A model generated the notes under the pieces. The model was not told the origin of the DNA and searched no databases. It was given only the letters and a program-made list of their open reading frames with translations. Positions 22,301-29,716 of a stretch of DNA of 64,000 bases are shown here, piece after piece (position 1 is the first letter of the stretch; each line of letters begins with the position of its first letter). Both the position numbers and the translations under genes were made by a program. Origin of the DNA: Paucibacter sp. B2R-40 (GTDB lineage: Bacteria > Pseudomonadota > Gammaproteobacteria > Burkholderiales > Burkholderiaceae_C); assembly GCF_025717555.1 (NCBI RefSeq), contig NZ_JAJIRP010000007.1, positions 186,001-250,000 on the forward strand, written 5' to 3'.

Positions 22301-23311
22301 ACGCCGGATTCCCCCTCGCTTGAGCCAATGGTCGGCCCGTTGGGCGAAGCGGTACGTTCGGCGATCTTGGCTCCGCTGCAAGTGGGTGAGCGTGTGCTGG
22401 GTCTGATGGTGGTGCAAAGCCGGCGAGAAAGAGCTTACGAACCCTGGCAGTGCGATATGTTGCTAACCTTGGCCGCCTACGGAGCGATCGCCTTGGAGAA
22501 TTCGGCCAGCTATTTGTTGTTGAAACAGACTCAAGAAGATTTGGTGCAGCAGCAAAAATTTGCCGCGCTGGGCTCCTTGGTGGCGGGTGTCGCGCACGAG
22601 TTGAACACGCCCTTGGGCAATAGCCTGATGGTGGCCAGCACTTTGCTGGAAAAATCAAGTGCCTTTGGCCTGCGCTTGGCTGAGCAACAGGGTTTGCGCA
22701 AGTCCGATCTGCAAGCCTTTGTGCGCGAGACCGAAGAGGCTGCTGTGCTGTTGATGCGGGGGCTGACGCGGTCGGCGGATTTGGTGCGCAGCTTCAAGGA
22801 GGTGGCGGTGGATCGCAGCAGCGAACAGCGGCGTGTGTTTGATCTCATGCATATCGTCCAGGAGGTCGCCGACACGCTCGCCAACGAGTTGCGCAACAAG
22901 GGCCACAGGCTCAGCCTGGATATCGCCAAAGGCTTAGAGTTGGATGCTTATCCGGGTCCCTTGGGTCAGGTTTTGACCAATCTGATCACGAACTCCATCT
23001 TGCATGGCTTTGATGGTCGGCGCGGCGGCGTGATGCACATCAGTGCTGTGCCGGTCGGGTCAGATGCGCTGCGCATCCGTTTCAGCGATGACGGTGTTGG
23101 CATCGCGCCCGAGAATCTTGAGCGCATCTTCGACCCCTTTTTCACCACCAAGATGGGGCAAGGCGGCAGCGGCTTGGGTCTGAGCATCAGCTACAACCTC
23201 GTCCATTCGATTCTGGGCGGGGAGATTTCTGTCGCCAGTGAGCTCGGCGCCGGTGTGGTGTTTACCCTGGATCTGCCGCTCAAGGCCCCGCTGCCGAGTG
23301 AGGGGGCTTAG
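19394..23311 (+). CDS. propeller-GAF hybrid membrane histidine kinase
   Basis: A 1305-residue sensor kinase. A signal peptide is followed by a periplasmic two-component-regulator propeller built of repeats with the signature (I/L)W(I/V)GT, as in FIWIGSQAGLSRFDG and LWLGTDDGLLHFE, spanning about residues 30-690. A Y_Y_Y domain (about 700-790) precedes one membrane segment (about 800-822). Then come a coiled coil, a GAF domain (about 870-1040) and the kinase core with the phosphoacceptor His at about 1068 in GVAHELNTPLGN. The HATPase boxes are NLITNSILHG, DDGVGI and GGSGLGLSIS. It lacks the receiver and AraC parts of classical hybrid propeller sensors. The start is uncertain: ATG 19394 gives a clean signal peptide, while GTG 19364 and TTG 19289 are also in frame. 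Confidence 0.88.
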   Translation: MSCWLYSLTLVLGLLQMPVQAAGAVGAAGARNFHFERLSEAQGLARDSVTAIEQDSLGFIWIGSQAGLSRFDGLRVHNFRHTRSDARSLADNWIQALLTDPAGGLWIGTRHGLQRFNPGGDDFETIKLPSTGRIGQAYAQINVLLSDGRSGLWLGTDDGLLHFETKTGVFRTFYRGPTNGLAHDKVQALALDAAGNLWVGTAAGIQTLLIGAREFSSFTPSGALLRFPLNLVKSLVLDKQGLLWAVNEAGVQAWRLDAQGHAVQRIYAHARKSNEGFLPLLVDRNGQLWLGTGTDGLLQWQADERQFRHYAHRANDPFSVPEHISSLFHDRSGSLWLGTWVSGVYRADLASGGFNKFGAAGFGKQYLSDQRVFSIAAQTTGKLWLSTTDAVALLDTRTGEAQQFEFGHSEQESMNFADARASASDKAALAWLYRHMDSRSSQLRLPSFGADNPLGDVIRHVASDTKGLLWLGSRSGLHRLDPISGRKKTFRHDANQASSLSDDIIKMVLADLDGDIWVATEQGLNRFDAATESFRHFRSDAARPGSLSSDRVQYLFQDSQARIWVGTAQGLNQLNKAANGDISFKQFPDLASLGSDPIGGILEDRKGRLWVSTTAGISRFDPANRELRNYTAKDGMIESFYFANSAFQDADGRMYFGGLNGLTGFHPDEIRDNPIPPPLQITEIRVNNEALRPGKLVQGLQLEGSIASLTELQLRHEHSAVSIELAALHYADPQRNRYAYQLQGFDADWVMPEPGQRKASYTNLAPGNYVFRAKAANKDGVWNEQGTSLALRVLPAYWQTWWFRLGALALFAAGLWGLFYARVMVLTRQRVQLESQVFGRTAELLHEKQVVEQTRDLLLEQKLEVERQKDIVERAHGNISTLSEMGRHITASLDRDLIQRSLCLHVQQLMPVDGFAIGFVNSPQRQLEFAFIIGEGSSENGSVEALSLDASQRIELRCLRNRQAMLLTSTPDSPSLEPMVGPLGEAVRSAILAPLQVGERVLGLMVVQSRRERAYEPWQCDMLLTLAAYGAIALENSASYLLLKQTQEDLVQQQKFAALGSLVAGVAHELNTPLGNSLMVASTLLEKSSAFGLRLAEQQGLRKSDLQAFVRETEEAAVLLMRGLTRSADLVRSFKEVAVDRSSEQRRVFDLMHIVQEVADTLANELRNKGHRLSLDIAKGLELDAYPGPLGQVLTNLITNSILHGFDGRRGGVMHISAVPVGSDALRIRFSDDGVGIAPENLERIFDPFFTTKMGQGGSGLGLSISYNLVHSILGGEISVASELGAGVVFTLDLPLKAPLPSEGA

Positions 23312-23351
23312 GGGCCAATGCACTTTCAGACTTTCATTTAGTCCCGCCTAT

Positions 23352-23804
23352 CTAGACCCGCTTGTTGTAGGTCAGAAAGATCTGGTCTTGCACCCAGCCC
23401 AAGGATTCATACAGCGCTTGCGCCGCCAAATTGGTTTTGGCGGTGGTGAGGTCAAGCCTGGCTACACCTGCGGCTTTCGCATAGTCATGCGCCGCCAGCA
23501 GCAGCGCTTTGCCGGCGCCGCTGCGCCTAGCCTCGGGACGCACATACAGGTCGTAAAGTGTGCAGATGGACTTGGCCTCGACCGAGCAAAAGCTCGGATA
23601 GAGTTGGCAAAAACCCAGCGCCTGTCCGCTTGAATTGACGGCTAGAAAAAGCAGCGATTCACTTCGTTGCAGGCGCAATGCAATGAAATTTCTGGCCAAC
23701 TCCAAGTCAGCCACCTGTTCATAGAATTGCCGGTAAGCGTCGAACATCGGAGCGAGGACATCAAGGTCGGACAAGTCGGCTCGGCGGGTCGTGAGGGTGT
23801 TCAT
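23352..23804 (-). CDS. GNAT family N-acetyltransferase
   Basis: A 150-residue GCN5-related N-acetyltransferase that transfers acetyl from acetyl-CoA to an amine. The acetyl-CoA binding motif is visible as YVRPEARRSGAGKALLLAA, and the C-terminal ALYESLGW segment is typical. The start ATG at 23804 overlaps the stop of the PaiB-like gene (ATGA), so the two are probably translated together. In Bacillus subtilis the PaiA acetyltransferase and PaiB are also encoded side by side, and PaiA acetylates polyamines; by analogy a polyamine or small-amine substrate is possible, but the sequence does not prove it. Confidence 0.85.
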   Translation of the reverse strand: MNTLTTRRADLSDLDVLAPMFDAYRQFYEQVADLELARNFIALRLQRSESLLFLAVNSSGQALGFCQLYPSFCSVEAKSICTLYDLYVRPEARRSGAGKALLLAAHDYAKAAGVARLDLTTAKTNLAAQALYESLGWVQDQIFLTYNKRV

Positions 23805-24454
23805 AGGCCTTGTTTGCTGTGATTGATTTGTTCCGTGACCAAGCCTGCCAACGCGACCGAATTCGCATCGCCCAGCGCCAGCAATTTGTCGGCCGTGCCC
23901 AGCCGATCCGGCATCGCCTCGTCTTGGCTGAGCTTCCACTTGCCTTGCAATTTGCTGATGGGGATTTCAATCCCAACCACGGCCCGGGCCAGCCGGGAGA
24001 TGAAGTCTAGCGGCGCATCTTCAATTTTCCAAGGCAGCGCCTGCTGGGCCTCGCTGTGCTCGGTCAAGTCACGAAGCAGTTGCAAAATCCAGCGCGGATC
24101 TTCGACCGCCCTGGCTTTGCCATGCGCATGTGCGACGACATAGTTCCAGGTTGGCACGACCTTGCCCTCGGTCAGCCGGGTCGGGTACCAGGACGGCGTG
24201 ATGTAGGACTGCGGCCCTTGAAACATCACCAAGGAGTCCGTCGAGGCCGCAAGCTGCTGCCAAACCGGGTTGGCGCGGGAGACATGCGCGCGCAAAGTTC
24301 CAAACTCACCGCGGCTGCGGTCGAGAATGAAAGGGATGTGATTGGCGATCAAGCCCTCTGCACCCGAGATGACCCAGGCACCCAGCGGCTGCGCCTCGAT
24401 CAAGGACTGCACTGAGTTGAGCTCGGTTTGAGCATGATAGGGTGGGACGTACAT
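23801..24454 (-). CDS. PaiB-like FMN-binding negative regulator
   Basis: A 217-residue protein of the PaiB / FMN-binding split-barrel family. It starts MYVPPYH and carries LIANHIPFILD, VMFQGPQSYITPSWYP and VVPTWNYVVAHAHG, all family hallmarks. In Bacillus the member PaiB is described as a negative regulator of sporulation and protease genes, while the structure suggests a flavin-dependent oxidoreductase fold. The molecular function is therefore unsettled. The gene is first in a two-gene unit, overlapping the GNAT acetyltransferase. Length and motifs match the family fully. Confidence 0.9.
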   Translation of the reverse strand: MYVPPYHAQTELNSVQSLIEAQPLGAWVISGAEGLIANHIPFILDRSRGEFGTLRAHVSRANPVWQQLAASTDSLVMFQGPQSYITPSWYPTRLTEGKVVPTWNYVVAHAHGKARAVEDPRWILQLLRDLTEHSEAQQALPWKIEDAPLDFISRLARAVVGIEIPISKLQGKWKLSQDEAMPDRLGTADKLLALGDANSVALAGLVTEQINHSKQGL

Positions 24455-24572
24455 GGCAATGTGTTTGCGAGCTAAGGCGGGCTAAGGCGGAGTGAGGTCG
24501 CAATGTAGTCAATTCGTGGTTCATCGAAAAGGCCCACCGGCTAGAAATTTTGGGCCCGATGCCCGAGCAGGT

Positions 24573-25286
24573 TCAGAGCTGATGTAGCTCGGACTTCAAA
24601 TACCAGTCCCCGATACGTTCACCATTCCAGCGCAGCGTGACATGCTCGGCCTGACGCGCCGGCGGCAGGGTGGCTTGCGGCGTGAACAGCGCCACGCATT
24701 GACCCCCAGCGCGACGCACGCTGTCATAGACCAAGCCGGCACTGCCAGCCGTGCGCTGTGCGGCCGCAAAGGGCCGCGAGTGGGTGTAGGAATTCGGCTC
24801 ATACAAAGCCGCAAAGGCCGGCGCCTGCTGCAGGCCGCGCAAGTCGCCCAAGCTCGCACTCACGCTGACCCGGTAGCAGCGCAAATCGACATCGATGGCG
24901 GCCTCGGCCGTGCGGGCCAGAAAGAGCGCGCGGTGATGACTGACTTCGGCCACCGCCGTTTCCAACTCGCTGGCCGCGTAATAGACGCCGTAGCTGCCGT
25001 CGGAAAAGCGGCTGCCCTCCGGGTTCAGGTGGGTGAAGGCCGCCATGATGGGGCTGCAGCCGGGGCCGCTGATGCGTTGATCGGGAGGCACCAAGCTCAG
25101 CTCGCCGATTTCGTCGCGCAGGCGCGGGTTGCCCAGCGATTCGATCGCGAAAATAACCTCTAGGTCCGCCGCGTCGGCGACCCGTTCGAACAACGAAATC
25201 GGCGGATAGCGGCTCGGCAGCAGGCGGCAGGAATCCACCCAGAAGAGGGCGGTGCTGGGCAAGGCGTCCCGCTTCGCTGCGCTCAT
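24573..25286 (-). CDS. RES-domain toxin
   Basis: Toxin of a RES/Xre toxin-antitoxin pair. RES-domain toxins deplete NAD+ or modify a target using NAD+, halting growth. The 237-residue product has the family core GSRFSDGSYGVYYAASELETAVAEV in outline: the Arg in GSRFSDGS, the Tyr in YGVYYA and the Glu in ETAVAEVSHHR. A later conserved Ser lies near VYDSVRRAGG. The ATG at 25286 starts 11 bp after the antitoxin stop; a TTG one codon before is possible. The length is a little above the usual 150-230. All motif regions are intact, so the toxin is probably functional. Confidence 0.9.
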   Translation of the reverse strand: MSAAKRDALPSTALFWVDSCRLLPSRYPPISLFERVADAADLEVIFAIESLGNPRLRDEIGELSLVPPDQRISGPGCSPIMAAFTHLNPEGSRFSDGSYGVYYAASELETAVAEVSHHRALFLARTAEAAIDVDLRCYRVSVSASLGDLRGLQQAPAFAALYEPNSYTHSRPFAAAQRTAGSAGLVYDSVRRAGGQCVALFTPQATLPPARQAEHVTLRWNGERIGDWYLKSELHQL

Positions 25287-25297
25287 CAATTGCGGCT

Positions 25298-25768
25298 TCA
25301 GGCCCAGCCGCCGCGCTGGGCATCCAGGTATTGGCGCACCACGAATAGATCGGACACCTGGCCGCCCAGCATCCTTGCCAGGGCGCTGCTGCCGCCAAAC
25401 AGCGGCGCGCTATTGGGCTTCTTGATCCAGGCGTCCGCACGTTCGGGCACGGGCAGCAGTATTTGCAGGCCGGCGTAGATGCCGAACAGATGCGAGAGCC
25501 GCTCCAGCGTGGCCGCGTCCAAGCCGTTCTTGATGCGCCCGGCCTTCCAGTCAAAAAACGTGGTGCGCCCGCAGCCCAGCAGGCGCTGCTGCTCGTCATT
25601 GCTCAAGCCCCAGGCCTGCGCAATGCGAAAGAAGCCGCGCAAAGCGGCCGCCGCGGCCTCTGGCGATTGAAGCTCCGGTCCGCCATTGGCGCTCCGTTTG
25701 AAGCGGCCCTGTTCGCTCCCGAATCCAGCCTCGCGCGTCAGCGATGGTGAAGCAGCATAAGCAACCAT
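25298..25768 (-). CDS. Xre/MbcA/ParS-type antitoxin
   Basis: Antitoxin of 156 residues that should neutralise the downstream RES toxin and repress the operon. The central part is an Xre-like helix-turn-helix (about residues 45-85; WGLSNDEQQRLLGCGRTTFF, then DWKAGRI), and the C-terminal part is the MbcA/ParS/Xre toxin-binding domain with the typical WIKKPNSAPLFGGSSALARM and GG..SDLFVVRQYLDAQRGGW-like end. The ATG at 25768 has GGAGG eight bases upstream. A near-consensus sigma-70 promoter lies 50 bp upstream. Antitoxin-first order with an 11 bp gap is usual for these modules. Confidence 0.92.
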   Translation of the reverse strand: MVAYAASPSLTREAGFGSEQGRFKRSANGGPELQSPEAAAAALRGFFRIAQAWGLSNDEQQRLLGCGRTTFFDWKAGRIKNGLDAATLERLSHLFGIYAGLQILLPVPERADAWIKKPNSAPLFGGSSALARMLGGQVSDLFVVRQYLDAQRGGWA

Positions 25769-25817
25769 GGCACGGCCCTCCAAAGATCTTGGCCAGCGGG
25801 GGGCTGGCGATGATGGA

Positions 25818-25846
25818 AGTATAAGTTCGCCGTCGAATTAAATCAA
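25818..25846 (-). promoter_or_regulatory. sigma-70 promoter of the RES/Xre module
   Basis: On the minus strand TTGATT (25846-25841) and TATACT (25823-25818) are separated by exactly 17 bases, close to consensus. It sits about 50 bp before the antitoxin ATG. The sequence AATTCGA occurs twice in direct orientation (minus strand of 25833-25839 and 25856-25862), overlapping and preceding the promoter; these are candidate binding sites for the antitoxin. The region is visibly more A/T-rich than its surroundings. Confidence 0.75.
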
Positions 25847-25883
25847 TAAACTAGTTCGAATTTGGATTTTGGAGTCGCGGGGC

Positions 25884-28800
25884 TCAATCCTCGCCGTGGC
25901 TGGCCCCTAGCCCTTCGGCATCAATCGGCATGCTGCGGCCGTCGGCGCCGTCGAAGAAGAAGGGCTTGCGTGCCTTCTGACGCGGCAGCAACTCATTCAT
26001 CGTACCGACCTCGAACAGGCGGCCGTTTTGCATCACATGGCTGATGCGGTCACTCTGGCGAATGTCCTTCAAGACGTCGCCGTCAATGATCACCAGATCG
26101 GCCAATTTGCCCACCTCCAAGGAGCCCAGATCCTTGTCCAGCCCCAGGTAATGGGCCGGGTTGGCGGTAGCGGTACGGATGGCTTCCAGCGAAGTCATGC
26201 CGCCCAGGCCAAACATCCACATCTCCCAATGCGCACCCAGGCCTTCGCGCTGGCCATGGGCGCCGATATTGGCTTTCACGCCGGCGCGCTGCAAGGCGGT
26301 CGCGGTGCTGGCCACGCGCAGGATGTTGAAGTCTTCGTCCGGCGCGGTCGGCCGCCTCACCGCGCGGGCCTCCAACATCGCCCGTGGCACGTACTTGGTC
26401 AGCAGTGGGTGTTTCCAGACCTCGGTGCGGGCATACCAGTAATGCTCGCCGTCGAGGCCGCCATAGCCGACGTTCAAGGTCGGCGTGTAGCCGACCTGCG
26501 TCTGCGTCCAAAGCTGGTGCACATCGTCGTAAACCGAGGCCAAGGGGATCGCATGTTCGATGCCGGTGTGGCCGTCGACGATCATGCTCATATTGAGCTG
26601 AAACAGTGAGCCGCCCTCGGGCACCACCATCATGCCGGTCTGGCGTGCCGCTTCGATCACTTGCTGGCGTTGCTCACGGCGCGGTTGCTGATAGCTCTTG
26701 ACGCTGATGGCGCCGGCCGACTGCTGGCGCTTCAAGTGGCTGATGGCATCGTCGAGGCTGTTCACCACCGCCGTCACGCCGGCCTTGGCGCCATACAGGA
26801 TCGATCCGGTCGAATAAATGCGCGGGCCGGTGACGAGGCCGGCGCGCTGCATCTCGGCCTGCGTGAAGATGTCGCCATTGCGATTCGACGGGTCATGGAT
26901 CGTGGTCAGGCCAAAGGCCAGCGAGGCATAGTTGATCCAGCTTTGCTGCGGAATGATTTCGTTCTCGCCCATGCCGCCATGCCAGTGCGCATCGATCAAG
27001 CCGGGAATGATGGTCTTGCCCTTGGCATCCACGCGCTTGGCGTCAAGCGGAATGCTCACCTGCGCAGCCGCACCGATGGTGGCAATACGGTTGCCCTCGA
27101 CGACGATCACGCCGTCCTCGATCACCTCATCCCCCTTCATCGTGGCGATGCGCGCACCGGTGATGGCAATGCGCCCTTGCGGCTTGTCGCTGGCCTGGCT
27201 GAAGCCGATCTTGCGGCCGGCTTTTTGCACCTCCGCCGCTTTGAAGCTGCCCGGCAGCGGCTTGCCCTCGGCATCGAGTGTCGGCGGCGGGAAAGCCTCG
27301 GCCAAGCTGGTGCTGAACAACTCATCGGCATAGCTGAACAGCACGCGCTGGCTGTCACCGCTCCACTGCATATTGTCACCAGCGACCACATCAAGTTGGC
27401 GCACCGGCAGCGCGTCCATCTTGGGCCCCACTGTGATGGTCTTGCCGGCCAGCGGCAGTGGGCTCACATAAGCATGCGAGCGCTCGACAAAGCCCAGCCA
27501 TTGCCCGTCGGGCGAGAGGCTGAAGTCGCTGACGAACTCGCCGCGCGCGACCTCGGTCTCGCTGCGATCCTTCAGCTCGATGCGCCACAGCGCGCGGCGC
27601 GAGTCGACCTCATTGCTCATGCTGAAGCGGCTCACAAACACCGCGTCATTGCGGGCGCCAAACTGCGGCGATTCGCCGTCTTTGGCAATGCGTTGCGGCT
27701 CGCCGCGGCCGTCCGCGGCGGCCAGGAAAATGCCGTTGTCCAAGCCATGCCACGGCGTGGTCAGGTAGCCGCCCTTGACCTTGCTGTAGGCAATGCTCTT
27801 GCCATCGGGCGAGAACTTGGGCGACAGGTACTTGCCCGGCGCTTTGGTGATCAAAGTCTCGCGCCCGCTGGCCAGATCGAGCTTGCGCACGCTGCCAAGC
27901 TTCTCGTCGTGCCATGTCACATAAACCAGCTCGCGGCCGTCGCGCGAAAAGCTGGGGAAGAATTCAAAGCCGTCGGCTTGCTGAGTTAGACGGCGCGGCG
28001 CAGCCTCTTTGCCGGCGCGCAGATCCTTCAGATAGAGATGGCCCAGCGCCGAGTAGACGGCATTGCTGCCATCGGGCGCCACCGTGACCCAGCGCAGTTG
28101 CTTGACGTCGAACTGATCCGGCGCCACCACCTGCGGCTGGCGCAGCGCTTCGCGCACCTCGCGCTGGTCTTTCACATGAAACGGGATCTCGGCCGCACTT
28201 TGCTTGAAGGGGTCGACCCGCCACAGCTTGCCCTGGGCCCAGAGCACCACGCTCTTGGCGTCGGGCGTCCAGGCAAAAGCCGGGTAGACGCCGTTGACCG
28301 ACCAGCTCTCTTGCAGGTCGCGCTCCAGATGGCCCCAGACAGGGCTTTCACGCCCGGTCTGCAGGTCTTTCAAAAACAGCGTGCTTTGCATACGCACGCG
28401 GCGCACAAAGGCCAGGTATTTCCCGTCCGGCGACGGCGTAGGGCGGATCGCTCCACCGGGGCCCTGCACAAAGGGCTCGACGCTGCCGTCGCTGAGGTCC
28501 TGGCGGAAGATCTTGAAGATCTCGCCATTGGCGTCCTTGTTGTATTCAAAATATCGGCCGGGCGTCGTGTCTTGCGAGTAGTAGAGGAACTTGCCGTCCG
28601 GCGACAGCGCGGGCTCGCCCAGGTCTTTTTGCCAGTTGGGTTTCTCGTTCAACTGCACGCCTTTATTGCCAGCCGCCGCGCCGTCGACGTGATAGAGCCA
28701 GATCTCGCCCGAGCCGGCCGAGCGGGTGCCGGTGTAATGCTTGCGGGCGGCAATGTATTTGCCGCTCGGATGCCAGACCGGATTGTTGAGCAGGCGGTAG

Positions 28801-29270
28801 TCTTCCTTGGTGACGGCGCGCGCACCCGTGCCGTCGACATTCATCACCCAGATGTTGTCGCCGCCGCCGGCGTCGCTCTGAAAGGCCAGCTGCTTGCCGT
28901 CGGGCGAAAAGCGCGCTTGCTGCTCCCAGGCAATCGAATGCGTCAAGGCGCGAGCTTCGCCGCCTTCAATCGGCATCACATAGAGATCGCCCAGCAGGTC
29001 AAAGACGATTTGTTTGCCGTCCGGGCTGACGTCCACACTCATCCAGGTACCGCTGCGGGTGTCGATATTGACTAGCTTGGCCTGGCCTGGCGGCTGATTG
29101 ACATTCCAGACTTTTTTGTCCGCTGCGGCTACGGTGGCTGTTGTATTCGCCGTGGACCCAGCTGACGCTGCCGGTGCCACCTCGGCCGCGTGAGTGAAGG
29201 CAGCGTTTGAGCACAGGCTCAAGCCCGTGAGCGCTGCGGCCAGATGGCGCAGCAGAATATTCTTTTGCAT
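25884..29270 (-). CDS. secreted beta-propeller (TolB/PD40) - amidohydrolase fusion
   Basis: A 1128-residue exported protein with a signal peptide (about 1-28). The N-terminal half holds several WD40-like PD40 repeats of the TolB type with SPDGK(Q/Y/S) signatures, for example FSPDGKQLAFQSDAGG. The C-terminal half (about 700-1110) is an amidohydrolase barrel with the metal motif DAHWHGG (about residue 760), a Lys in ISVKSYQ that could be the bridging carbamate, and later His residues in GIEHAIP and GAHGQ. The domain pair resembles secreted imidazolonepropionase-like or dipeptidase-like amidohydrolases. Substrate unknown; a role in peptide or amide scavenging in the periplasm is inferred. No strong ribosome binding site is visible at the ATG. 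Confidence 0.88.
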   Translation of the reverse strand: MQKNILLRHLAAALTGLSLCSNAAFTHAAEVAPAASAGSTANTTATVAAADKKVWNVNQPPGQAKLVNIDTRSGTWMSVDVSPDGKQIVFDLLGDLYVMPIEGGEARALTHSIAWEQQARFSPDGKQLAFQSDAGGGDNIWVMNVDGTGARAVTKEDYRLLNNPVWHPSGKYIAARKHYTGTRSAGSGEIWLYHVDGAAAGNKGVQLNEKPNWQKDLGEPALSPDGKFLYYSQDTTPGRYFEYNKDANGEIFKIFRQDLSDGSVEPFVQGPGGAIRPTPSPDGKYLAFVRRVRMQSTLFLKDLQTGRESPVWGHLERDLQESWSVNGVYPAFAWTPDAKSVVLWAQGKLWRVDPFKQSAAEIPFHVKDQREVREALRQPQVVAPDQFDVKQLRWVTVAPDGSNAVYSALGHLYLKDLRAGKEAAPRRLTQQADGFEFFPSFSRDGRELVYVTWHDEKLGSVRKLDLASGRETLITKAPGKYLSPKFSPDGKSIAYSKVKGGYLTTPWHGLDNGIFLAAADGRGEPQRIAKDGESPQFGARNDAVFVSRFSMSNEVDSRRALWRIELKDRSETEVARGEFVSDFSLSPDGQWLGFVERSHAYVSPLPLAGKTITVGPKMDALPVRQLDVVAGDNMQWSGDSQRVLFSYADELFSTSLAEAFPPPTLDAEGKPLPGSFKAAEVQKAGRKIGFSQASDKPQGRIAITGARIATMKGDEVIEDGVIVVEGNRIATIGAAAQVSIPLDAKRVDAKGKTIIPGLIDAHWHGGMGENEIIPQQSWINYASLAFGLTTIHDPSNRNGDIFTQAEMQRAGLVTGPRIYSTGSILYGAKAGVTAVVNSLDDAISHLKRQQSAGAISVKSYQQPRREQRQQVIEAARQTGMMVVPEGGSLFQLNMSMIVDGHTGIEHAIPLASVYDDVHQLWTQTQVGYTPTLNVGYGGLDGEHYWYARTEVWKHPLLTKYVPRAMLEARAVRRPTAPDEDFNILRVASTATALQRAGVKANIGAHGQREGLGAHWEMWMFGLGGMTSLEAIRTATANPAHYLGLDKDLGSLEVGKLADLVIIDGDVLKDIRQSDRISHVMQNGRLFEVGTMNELLPRQKARKPFFFDGADGRSMPIDAEGLGASHGED

Positions 29271-29716
29271 GGAATGAGTGAGCCCAGGGTAAGGGCCGAA
29301 TTGAGGGTGCGTGGATGTGCAGGACGAAAAGGCTGGCGTAGCTTAGCGAGTGTTCCCAGCCCTGACCATTGGCAAATGTCCCAGCATGGGTTGCCTGTCG
29401 CACGCCGATGGTGTTGAGGCGATGGTGATGCAGCGGCGCCGTGCCTTCGGTGGCGTGAATTTCGGCCCTTGGTGGCTCTTGCCGGCCCTTTGCGAGCTCA
29501 GGGAGGCCCTTGCCTGTCCATCGCAAGTGCTACCCCTCCAGCAGCAAGCTTCGAGTAGCCTGGCCCTTGGCGCGGTGCCGTCCTACGCCGGCAAAGCCTC
29601 CTTTCCCACGGGCGCGAAGCTTGGCTGGGGGCAAGATGGCAGCATGACAATGCCAATCAAATGCCCACGCCGGCAGCCGCTGTACGGGCGCAAAACTGCA
29701 GCTTTGCCAGGGCTGC
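29271..29716. other. divergent intergenic region, nothing recognised
   Basis: About 446 bp between the propeller-amidohydrolase and the AsmA-family gene. Open frames occur on both strands, but they lack family resemblance and have unlikely composition. No tRNA-like or repeated structure was noticed. Promoters for both flanking genes should lie here. Confidence 0.45.
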
